A DNA stretch of 64,000 nucleotides, taken from positions 1,705,523 through 1,769,522 of the forward strand of contig NW_020954687.1 of NCBI RefSeq assembly GCF_900497805.2. Reading direction: 5' to 3'. The translations under genes and the position numbers were made by a program. The DNA comes from Vombatus ursinus (taxonomy: Eukaryota; Chordata; Mammalia; Diprotodontia; Vombatidae). Shown here piece after piece: positions 55,530 through 64,000 of the stretch (positions within the stretch are counted from its first letter, which is position 1; each line of letters begins with the position of its first letter). The notes under the pieces were generated by a model. The model was given only the letters and a program-made list of their open reading frames with translations, was not told the origin of the DNA and did not search any database.

Positions 55530-55812
55530 GAATTATGTCAGAAAATGTGGATCAATTTTGAGAAACAAGAGGCCAAAGGAATGTAGACTACTCAGAAATA
55601 TTACGACTATAAAGTTGATGAAAATTTCCTGACATCCAAAAGGGAGACTGGCTGTCTTTGGGAGGTGATGATTTTCTCCTCATGTAAGGCCTTCAGGCAG
55701 AAGCTGGATGACTACTTCTCAGGTACATTATAGTAGGGATTCTTTTTAGTTTTGAGTTGGGCCAAATGCCATTGATGTCCCTTCAAATTCAGAAACTCTG
55801 TGATTTTGTGAT
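55530..55812 (+). repeat. CR1/L3-type 3' tail
   Basis: 'gtcttcaggcagaagctgg'-like sequence at about 55686 ('aggcagaagctggatgacta'), 'ttgagttgggccaaatgcca' and 'tgtcccttcaaattcagaaa' match the 3' end shared by CR1/L3 elements and class A SINEs. Confidence 0.6.
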
Positions 55813-55908
55813 TCATTTTTCTTCCACAAGAAAGTAAGAAGACACTGGACATGGTTATGAACACTGGAACACATTACCAAAAATGAAACTAACTATAACT
55901 TAACAGAA

Positions 55909-56162
55909 GGTGGCATAGTGGATAGAATGCCAGGCCTGGTGTCAGGAAGATTCTTTCTACTGAGTTCAAATCTGGCCTCAGATACTTGCTAGCTGTGTGA
56001 CCCTGGGCAAGCCACTTAATCCTGTTTGCTTTAGTTCCTCATCTGTAAAATAAGCTGGAGAAGGAAATGGCAAACCACTCTAGTATCTTTGCCAAGAAAA
56101 ACATTAAATGGGGTCATGAAGGTTTGGACACGACTGAAACAACTCAACAACAACAACAACAT
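55909..56162 (+). repeat. Class C SINE, full length with 10-bp TSD
   Basis: Head 'ggtggcatagtggatagaat', core 'gtgaccctgggcaagccact', tail 'aagctggagaaggaaatggc', 'cactctagtatctttgcc', 'tttggacacgactgaaacaa' and (CAA)n. Flanks CTTAACAGAA at 55899-55908 and 56163-56172 are identical. The best-preserved member of the class in the window. Confidence 0.95.
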
Positions 56163-57949
56163 CTTAACAGAAAGGAAATGACTAGTTACAGTTATAGGTG
56201 TGACATCAGAATCAGCCATCTTTCTGGTCAGACTACCAACTGGTTAGAGCAATGGTCAAAATGAGCTTCAAGCTAGAAGAACAGATAAAGATGAGAAGAC
56301 ATTGTAAATGATTACAGCAGGTTCAACCTGACTTACTCAAAAGTAATAATAATGCTGAAAAATGGGAATTTGCAAAAGGCAAATTGATTATTACCATATC
56401 CTGCAAAAGTTTAACCAGTTTCAGTCACCAGAATGTGAAGGTCAAAGGAACCTAGAAACTGCCTTAGTTTACAAACACATGATCTCCTAGCTAAGTAAAG
56501 AGACATAATAGCCAAAGCCAACGCCAGTTTATAAGGCATACCCATTTGTAAAACACTACTATGGATGATGGTAGATAAACAGGCAGGCAATAGTTCCAGT
56601 CACTGTGCTAAATACCGGGCATAGAAATAAAAGGAAATTGAAAGACAGTCCCTGCCTTCACGGGGTTTACATTCTAAAGAGGAAGATGGCACATAAAAGA
56701 GAGCTGAAAGGAAGAGGGAGATGGGAAAGGGGAGAAGGTTCCTGTGAGACGGCATGGTGGCAAAGTTAGAAGAGTCAGAAAGCATAACCAGAAGGGAGTG
56801 AAGGCTGGCTAGCTTGGGGCCATCCCCAAAATAGAGGCAACTGGAAGGAACACATCAATAAGAGGAGGGGGGTTGGCATGGCATGATGTTAGAAAAAATT
56901 ATGAGCAGTATGGCTAAACATATCTACATAAAGGTTGGTATGAGATCCAAATGAGTCACATCACCCCAAGAACATTCATAGTTGCAAGTGACAGTAGGAT
57001 AACAGATAAAGGGGAAATGGAACACATTTTCAGCATGTTTATAACACTCTATTTTCAACATCAGTGATAGTGGAAGTACAGATTTGGATGCTAACGTTTC
57101 AGTCCCCAATGTACCATACAAGGAAGTTGGAATGGTACTTAAGAAGATGAAATCAGGAAGCCAGTCTTGAATGTATTAAGGGATCATTTTACAAGGTCAA
57201 TCAGGGAGAAGATATAAAACAAAATGGGAAAAAATTACAGACAGTATTATGGACCCCAAACAAAAACATCCATTGATTAATATGCCCACTATCTCATTTT
57301 CATAAAAAAAACTTTATGTGAATGATCTACATACATATTGAGGAAATTCTGGATAAAAAATGTTAATAGAACAGGCAGCCTTTCCCAAATAATTTTTAAA
57401 TAGAAGACATCTTTATATTCACATAGTATAGATACCAAAACACAATCTTAAGAGCTTTCTTCTTATGGTAAGACCATATTGATTATCTGTTTATTAATGT
57501 CAAGCAAGAAACAAAATGGGGAGATGTATGCTTACTAAAGATGATGACAGTGATAAGGAGAATGGTCTCTGCAAAGCTCAAATGGAAGAGGGATTCCCTT
57601 ATAGAGGATAAGATTTTCCAGGTGATCCTGTTTGTAGATGATTTTTGCTAACTGAATGAAACCCCTGAATATTATGGACCTTCCTAATGAAATTCATAAT
57701 TACTTAGAGAGAAGCATAATAAAACATACAAGAAAAACTGTAGTTAGATAACAAATCCTTTGAGTTACTACATCAATACATAAAATACAGGGAGTGCAGA
57801 TGGACTATGAATAGGGCCTAGAATTGAACAGAAGGAAAACTGGGATGGATTGGATTTGGGGCACTGCACCATGCTTTCATTTATCCCAAGCTGCTTTTTA
57901 GCCCAAAACCCATCTCTTAAAAAAAACCCACAATAATAATATGTAGATT

Positions 57950-58172
57950 TTAAGGTTTGCAGAACACTTTTCAAATATTGTCTCATTTTATCTATATACC
58001 TTGGGAAGTGGGTGCTATTATTGTCTCCATTTTATAGATGACGAAATTGAGGCAGATAAAATTTAGGTGACTTTCCCAGAGTCATACAGTTAAAAAGTGT
58101 CTGAGATTGGATTTGAACTAGTCTTTCTGGCTACAGGTCCAACACCATCTACTGGTCCACCTAGCTATCTTA
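57950..58172 (-). repeat. MIR-type SINE, class B
   Basis: 'ggtttgcagaacacttttca', 'tagatgacgaaattgaggca', 'gtgactttcccagagtcata' and 'ctggtccacctagctatct'. Confidence 0.85.
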
Positions 58173-58769
58173 GCCTTTCTAAGTGATGCTAATGGTTGCA
58201 AATTTTGGAACATTGCAATCCCTTGAAGAATCAAAGTTGTAGATAATCCAAAGGGCAATATAAAGATGCATGAAAGGCACAAGAAGATTAATATATTTCC
58301 AAAGATGACCTAAGCATGACTCAATGGATGCCATCAAAGAAATGTGTGATTGGAAAAGGCAAAGGTTGGGTTGTTTGAGAAAGTAAGAAATGGATAAGCA
58401 AGACTTCAGCACTGACTGTTGGTACCTGTGAAATGTAAAAAGACGTAGAGGAAGGTTTTTATCATGTTGGGTGGATCTCTGGGAAGGATCTATAAGAGAA
58501 CATGTATAAGAATGTCATGGGATGAGAAGTCATGGAGGGGTTATGCATTGTACCAATGGAAGGAATACTCCAGTTGATGAGATCATAGATTCAAGGAAAA
58601 CATTGAAATAAAGAGATGGAATTGGTTTGTGGCATCTTCACTTTTTCATTCCCTCTTTGTAATTCATAGGATTTTTAGGGAAAGAGATCTATATCTGTCT
58701 CCACTGTGGAAACTGGCTTCACTGATATTGATTAGCAACTTGTCTGCAACTTAGTCTGAGGGCTGCCTC

Positions 58770-59080
58770 GGGAGACTGAAGGATTAAAGGATTTGCCTGT
58801 GGTTACATGGTTTACAAAGTGTTTGGGAATTAGAGTCAGGGGACTTATGTTCAAAACCTGGTGTTTCTACTTCCTACTTGGGTGACATTGGGCAAGTCAC
58901 TTAACCTCTCTGGGCCTCAGTTTCCTCACCTATAAAATCAGAGGAGTGGTCTAGATTATTTCCAAGGTCCCGTCCAGCTCTAAATTTTTAATTCTCTGAT
59001 CCTATGTTTCAGAGATTAAATTGGAGTCCAGGTCTTCCTGACTTCAAGATCAGCTTTCTATCTATTATGCCACATCGTTT
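58770..59080. repeat. Minus SINE interrupted by a plus class A SINE
   Basis: 58770-58820 and 59008-59080 ('ggtcttcctgacttcaagat') belong to one minus-strand SINE. 58825-59007 is a plus class A SINE ('gcctcagtttcctcacctat', 'cccgtccagctctaaatttt'). Confidence 0.7.
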
Positions 59081-59279
59081 CCTGATCACATATGTTGGAG
59101 ATAATAATAACAACTCATATTTCCAAAGATTTTAAGGCTCATATATAGCACATTTCTCATAATAAACTTGGCTTCAAATGAGAAGAAAAGCTAAAAACGA
59201 GAAGAAGATTTTGGAACAATTATAACAGTTACAAACTGACCTATTCAGAAGAGTCATTGATGCTGAAAGGTAGTACAAA

Positions 59280-59410
59280 TGCTTTTTATTGAGAAACTTA
59301 TGGAAATAAAGTGACTTATACAAGGTCACAGCTACTAAGTGTTGGAGTCAGAAGTTGAACCCAGATCTCTTGACTCCAAGTCTAATGCTCTTTCCACTTT
59401 ATCATACATT
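59280..59410 (-). repeat. MIR-type SINE fragment
   Basis: 'aagtgacttatacaaggtca', 'gttgaacccagatctcttga', 'tctttccactttatcata'. Confidence 0.7.
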
Positions 59411-59574
59411 AGCTGACCAGGTCTAAGTATGGCGTCCTGGGCCTGTCAATTGGCTATTAGGGGGATTTAACCTGTCTGCCCTCACTAGTATTTCTTTCTT
59501 CAATGAACCATTGGGCCCCAGACATTGTGACAACAGCATAAGTTGGATATTCTCACCCAAGTAAGTCCCCAAAC

Positions 59575-59720
59575 TACCTGTGTGACCTTGGACAAGTCAC
59601 TTAACCTAAGATTAAGTCACTTAGCCTCAGTTTAGTCATTTATAAAATGAGAGAATTAGACTAAATGACTTCAGAGATCTCTCTCAGCTCTAAAAAGTAT
59701 TATCCCATGAAATCTCAATC
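59575..59720 (+). repeat. CORE/MIR-type SINE, class A, 3' part
   Basis: 'tgtgaccttggacaagtcac', a short internal duplication of 'aagtcacttaacc', then 'agagatctctctcagctcta'. Confidence 0.75.
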
Positions 59721-59964
59721 TATCCAAAGTCTCCTTGTACCAGGAAGACTAAGGCCTTGAACCTGATAACCCAATGTCATAAGTCCCCTTCAAACTCTGC
59801 TCCCCAATCTCCCTTCCCCCCACTTCAAGGAGTTATGAAGAGTGGGTTCCCTTAGCTTTTCCCAATGTAGAAGACAGTGAACTGCATCTTAAAAACAACC
59901 ACCAATATCCTGAAACCATATCATGGCCTTGTTTCCAACTTAAATGAATGAAGTCAAAAACATG

Positions 59965-60185
59965 CTAGGGATAACTTGTAGTTAGATTTTTCAGTGTGAG
60001 TATTTACATGTCAGAAATCAGCAAATGCTACAAATCTGGGCTTGATTTATTGCTTTGTTGATTGTCTAGTCTTAAAGTGAAAGAAAACATGCTAATAATG
60101 CAATTTAAAAATTTAAAAGTGCCTCCTGGGTGCATTTCCCCCTGCCAGAGGTGGTTGTTAGATCTTTGCCAACACACCCTTGGGT
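59965..60185. repeat. Unclassified dispersed repeat, copy 2
   Basis: Counterpart of 14085-14290 on the same strand, without the 59-bp amplification. It ends 'gaggtggttgttagatcttt' followed by unique sequence. Confidence 0.6.
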
Positions 60186-60189
60186 GAAG

Positions 60190-60812
60190 CCCACCCTCCT
60201 CTTTGCTTACTGCCCAGTGATCCCTGCTAGGGCTTGCCTTACCTGAGTGGTTAGTTGCCATGCCTCCCAGCTCCCAGTTCTGCCTCCAGGAGGGCTAGAC
60301 TCTCCTGCCCTGATTTCTGCATTCTTCCCTTTGAGCTTTTCAGCCCCATCCCCTCTTCAACCCCAGCAGTAGTGAAGTCAGAGCAAGGAGGTTGCTCCAG
60401 GTCTACCTTGCTAATGCATCAAATGCAGATGTCATTTTAACCCAGTCATCATTTTTTCAATAGCTCAATGGGAAAAGGATTAAAAAAGCTCCACATAGAT
60501 GCTCAAGCCATTATTGAGGTCATTATATCCCCACCCTTTCCTTCTTTCCCTGCTGCTGAATCCCTGCCCTCTCTTCCCTGCCCCCTTTCTGGCAGCTTGG
60601 GTCCCTGTTTGGGAGAGCAGTAGATACATGGGTGCAGAGCTTTTGCTGTTAAGCTAGTGGACCTGCCAGTAATGGGGGGAGCCTGGGTCACAGAGTGGGG
60701 AGGGAAGGTTCCCCAAATAAGGCTAGCCCATTTCACATTAGGAGGTGGGGAACACGCTGCTTGATAAGAAGACTCTTGTAGTTTCTTCCATGATTGCCTT
60801 TGTTCCTCTAAC
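60190..60812. other. Unique sequence
   Basis: No repeat or exon recognised in about 620 bp. Confidence 0.45.
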
Positions 60813-60814
60813 AG

Positions 60815-60972
60815 GGGCTCTTAACTTGGGGTTGGTGAATTTAGTTAAAAAAACTATTTTGATAACTGCATTTTAATAATGTTGGTTTCCTTTGTAATAT
60901 TTGGCCTTTTATTTTGTGGACTTCATAGCATCATTCTGAGAAGGGGTACATACACTTAATCAGACTGCCCCA
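60815..60972 (+). mobile_element. hAT/MER-type nonautonomous DNA transposon, third copy
   Basis: Begins 'caggggctcttaacttgggg' and contains 'ttggtttcctttgtaatatt', 'cattctgagaaggggtacat' and 'cagactgccccagag', the same family as 42371-42586. Confidence 0.7.
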
Positions 60973-60974
60973 GA

Positions 60975-61534
60975 GGTGCTTGACACAGAAAAGATCTTTA
61001 AGACCTCTAATCCTGCTCACTTCTAGGATTTCATTTGTTTGTATAAATTATAGGTGGCTTTGGATGATTCCAGAGTGTCAAAGGGACAGACAGAGAACTA
61101 ATCCTAGACTTTGGGGTGGTAGTGGACAACTGGAAGAGGAAGGAAAGAGAGCAAGTTTTCTTTTAGGACAGCTCTGGGGATGACCATTCTCTTTCTCCCT
61201 CCCTCCCTTCCTGGCTGTAGCTCCAGACAGGTTCTCTACTGCTAAGGGGCATCTCTCTGCATGAGAAATGTAGGTCAGCACAGAGGCTGGTGAGAGAGCA
61301 AGCTAGAATAGGGGGCTCAGTTTAATCCAGCCTGGGAGCTGATTTAATCTTCAGAGAGCCCAGCAGGGTGGCAGGGATGGCAAATAGAAATGGGAGAATG
61401 AAAAGGGCAGAATGGGGAGTCCCAGGGCCAACTCTGGGATTCCTTAATCCCCACCAGGCCCAGGATAGGATATATCTTGATGGTTACAATGTCTAGAGGA
61501 GGAGCCTCTTCTTTCATTTATTTATTTTTACTTT
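60975..61534. other. Unique sequence
   Basis: No repeat or exon recognised. Confidence 0.4.
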
Positions 61535-61772
61535 TAAGACTATGTCTCCCTCTCTTGCTCCAGCTGGAAAGGCTCACAGGTTGCTGATTGGCTTTTCAAC
61601 CTGAGCTGGTCTGTCCCTCCTTAGGCAATCTGGTGGCTGCCTGCTCCTGGGGGCTCATTATATTGATAGAGGACTTAATGCTGAAATCTGAACTCCTGAG
61701 CTCAATTGATCCACCAATCTTGGTGGATCCTTGGCAGCAGAAATTAAAGGTATGTACCACCATGCCAAGCAG
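61535..61772 (-). pseudogene. 7SL (SRP) RNA pseudogene with internal deletion
   Basis: The reverse complement follows 7SL: plus-strand 'ccctccttaggcaatctggt' (7SL antisense CCCTCCTTAGGCAACCTGGT), 'tcattatattgatagaggac', 'gaactcctgagctcaattga' and 'gtaccaccatgcc'. About 80 bases of the S and 5' domains are missing compared with 31733-32049. A T-rich run at 61513-61534 on plus would be the A-rich tail. Confidence 0.8.
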
Positions 61773-62654
61773 GAGGACTGGACCTTTGGCAGGCCCATTG
61801 ATGATTGGTAGTTTGGAAGAAGACAGCTATCTCTGGAGTCCCATGCAGACATCAGTTCCCTTAATGACAAGGGCTATGTTTCCTTCTTCCCCAGTGATGG
61901 ACCTCAGTTTCTCTTTCTGCAAAAAGGTAAGACCCTTCCTTGCCTCTCTTTCTCTCCCCCTCATGTCCTGCATGTGATGGCTACATGAGGTAACGTAAGC
62001 AAAGTGCTCAGAGCTCCTGATGATGAAAGATATTGTAATGATTCCATCTCCTTGCTCTTAGAAGTAGTAGAGTGTGTCTGAGATGCAAGATTATCTGCTT
62101 TTTGAGTAGGGTTTCAGATGAGACAAAGTGCTTGACAATTAAGTATTGATCAACTTTCATGTTTCATCCCTACCTTCTCCTCCCTCTCTCATCTCTCACT
62201 ATCACCAACACTCCAACTAAGTCTGGGAAGCTCAAGGTCACCCAGCTGGCTGAAGTTAGAGCTGGCACTGAAACCAAGTAGTAATCCCTCCCAGTTCTTA
62301 GGTAACTCTACTAGGTTTCCTGTTTTTCTGCCCCCGGCTCACCTGATCTGGGCTAAACATGACAATCTCAAGTGACTTCAGCAAGCAATTTCAGGATATT
62401 ATTCTACAATTTGCCTGAGCTTAAAAAACCAATATCTAGCAATAAAATTTATTGCCACTTCTGCTCTGCCACCCCCCTACCCCATTTAGTTTATATAATT
62501 CCTTTTTACAAAAGAATTCTGCTTCACAAAAAAATTTGCTGTGGGGATCTTTAAATAGTGACTTCCCTACCATACACTTTCAAAAAACCAAACAAACCAA
62601 ACATGCAGTGTAATTTGTGAAAATGTACTTTACACGCAACTTTTCAGGATTACA
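61773..62654. other. Unique sequence
   Basis: No recognised repeat apart from possible SINE scraps near 62220-62280 ('aaggtcacccagctggctga'). No exon. Confidence 0.4.
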
Positions 62655-62900
62655 TAGTGTAAGAGGAGGAGCACCGGACTTGGAATCAGAAGCCCTGAGT
62701 TCTATTCCCTACTTTGTCATTCACCAGCTGGAAGACCTTGAACAAGTCATTTCCTTTATATAAGCATCAGTGTCCTCATCTGTCAAGTGGAGCAATACTT
62801 GCTCCACTGAATTCATGGGGCCGTTGTGAGAAATGTGCTTTGCAAATGATATCACACTATTTAATGCAAACTGTTATATTCTGTTATCATTATAGCTACT
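62655..62900 (+). repeat. MIR-type SINE, class B
   Basis: 'ggaggagcaccggacttgga', 'gaccttgaacaagtcatttc', 'ggggccgttgtgagaaatgt' and 'gttatattctgttatcatta'. Confidence 0.8.
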
Positions 62901-63059
62901 GTGACCTATTGATGTATCTAATGGGAAAAGTGAGGTGTACCAGTGTGAAGCATGGTGGTAAGGTAGTGTTTGTGTGTTGGGGGTGGTGGTTGTAGAGCAG
63001 GGAAGAGACTCAGAGATGGGCTGCTAGGATACTCCCAGAGTAGGAAAAGAGGGACAAAA

Positions 63060-63145
63060 GGTCTCCAGGCAGAGACTGGATTATCACTTGTTGGATATGT
63101 TGTAGAAGGTATTCCTGTTTCAGGAATGAGTTGGACTAGATGCCC
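63060..63145 (+). repeat. CR1/L3-type 3' tail fragment
   Basis: 'ctccaggcagagactggatt', 'tattcctgtttcaggaatga' and 'gttggactagatgcccc'. Confidence 0.65.
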
Positions 63146-63149
63146 CAGC

Positions 63150-63412
63150 AGAAGGTAAACTCCTTGAAGGCAGGTACTGTCTCAATTTTGTCTTTGTTTC
63201 CCTAGTGCCTAGTGCCTGGGATGCAATAGGCTCTTTTTTTTTAAAAGGCAGTTGGAGTTAAGTGACTTGTCCAGGGTCACACAGCTAATAAGTGTTAAGT
63301 GTTTGGTCTGAGGCTGGATTTGAACTCAGGTCATCCTGACTTCAGGGCCAGTGCTCTATCCACTGTGCCACCTAGCTGTCCCAATGCAATAGGGTCTTAA
63401 TAAATGCTTGAA
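63150..63412 (+). repeat. L2 3' end with class D SINE insertion and TSD
   Basis: L2 end: 'ctccttgaaggcaggtactg', 'cctagtgcctgggatgcaat', resuming 'ggtcttaataaatgcttg'. A minus-strand class D SINE (about 63231-63383) splits it; ATGCAATAGG at 63221-63230 and 63384-63393 is the target-site duplication. Confidence 0.9.
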
Positions 63413-64000
63413 GATCTCCAAGGTCTTTTCTAACACTAAGATTTTGCAGTTCTATGATTAAAGGGTGTTCCAGGAGCTCAATGAAAGTGGTAGGATTGAG
63501 GATTGATTTTTTTTCTCCATGAACTTCCTTAGTTTTCCAGTCTCAGGCCTTCAATACAGACAAATTATTGGGGCTCTTTTAGTAGAACAAGTTGTATTAT
63601 AGCAACAGCAAAACTGTTCTTTTCTGGGTTCATCCAGACCAGAATGGAGGAAGTGGATGGGCACACAGGAATAGATCATGGTGGTGATCAGCCCAATTCA
63701 GAGTCTCTTAGAAACTCCAGGTTAAACTGGGGAGGCTGCAGATCATCTGTATCCTAAACTGGCTAAAATAATATCAAGAAAAGAGGGAAAAGGTGGGATA
63801 GACAATCAGTCAACACTCTTGACAAAAGATAAGGAATTTGTTAGGTTTTTTTCCCCCATCAGAAGGTCAAAAGTTGCTCCAAGGATCATAAGACTTTGAA
63901 CTGGAAATCACTAGCTCAAGCAATCAGCAACCCCTATATTTAAGAAATGGTAAAATGTTTCAGAAAGTAAATGAAAGACTCTGAGGAGGTAACTTGCTAG
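63413..64000. other. Short SINE tail, then mostly unassigned
   Basis: 63413-63460 is a class A SINE tail ('ctccaaggtcttttctaaca'). 63885-64000 may be a diverged minus SINE cut by the window end. No exon. Confidence 0.4.

Larger units (their letters stand above)
55180..58620 (+). repeat. RTE-clade LINE, broken, with several insertions
   Basis: Plus-strand translation near 55345-55445 reads KKTTMKRTVVYRLTDVDEN...CYQILDKTL, matching the RTE endonuclease piece at 51733-52071. An RT active-site-like ILFVDDF (usual form xxADD) is encoded near 57630-57650, and the 3' part near 58440-58560 has 'aagacgtagaggaaggtttt' and 'atgtcatgggatgagaagtc', typical of RTE 3' ends. Inserts: CR1-like tail (about 55460-55810), class C SINE (55909-56162), L2 end (about 56580-56700) and class B SINE (57950-58170). 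Many stops; a fossil. Confidence 0.7.

Noticed and set aside
61588-61977. Plus-strand 129-codon open frame
   Set aside because: Overlaps the antisense of the 7SL pseudogene; no family resemblance.

Overview
This looks like an intron-rich stretch of nuclear DNA from a marsupial. The evidence is the repeat content: short tRNA-derived SINEs ending in poly(A), CORE/MIR-type SINEs, SINEs with a BovB/RTE-like tail, many L2 and CR1/L3 LINE pieces, an RTE LINE and an L1 ORF1 fragment. The species cannot be told from sequence alone. There is a 10-base assembly gap at 47869-47878.

One host gene is recognised: NAV1 (neuron navigator 1, a microtubule plus-end-tracking protein), on the minus strand, represented by its 5' part. 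Three coding exons are supported. (i) 50874-51640, inside an exon starting at about 51672, is a long serine/proline/arginine-rich exon whose last residues match the NAV2/NAV3 paralogues. (ii) 42744-42847 is a 104-nt exon that joins it in phase. (iii) 8075-8807 is the familiar first coding exon of the short NAV1 form, which starts MLGTSLKSLQ. Exons (ii) and (iii) both end in phase 1, so each can join the same next exon, which lies beyond position 1. The window therefore holds two alternative N-termini: a distal one (exons i and ii) and a proximal one with its own CpG-rich promoter (about 9190-9620). A 300-bp polypurine tract separates that promoter from the proximal exon.

Everything else is intron or 5' flanking sequence. 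SINE classes used below: A = CORE/MIR body with a tail like 'cccttccagctctaaat'; B = MIR body with a tail like 'gttgttgtgaggatcaaatg'; C = SINE with a BovB/RTE-type tail ending in CAA repeats; D = short tRNA-derived SINE with poly(A).

Layout: 1-8074 is short-form intron 1 (SINEs, unique DNA, a perfect RFX palindrome, a strong G-quadruplex motif). 8075-9760 is the proximal exon and promoter. 9760-42743 is a long intron with L2 copies, a 5 x 59-bp minisatellite, a CR1 carrying nested SINE and L1 insertions, a 7SL RNA pseudogene, paired RFX sites and several repeat-free blocks that could be regulatory. 42744-51672 holds the distal exons, with a young inverted duplication beside the small exon. 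51673-64000 is further upstream: RTE LINE, CR1/L3, a second 7SL pseudogene and SINEs. No endogenous retrovirus, CRISPR array, functional tRNA or rRNA gene, or second protein gene was seen.
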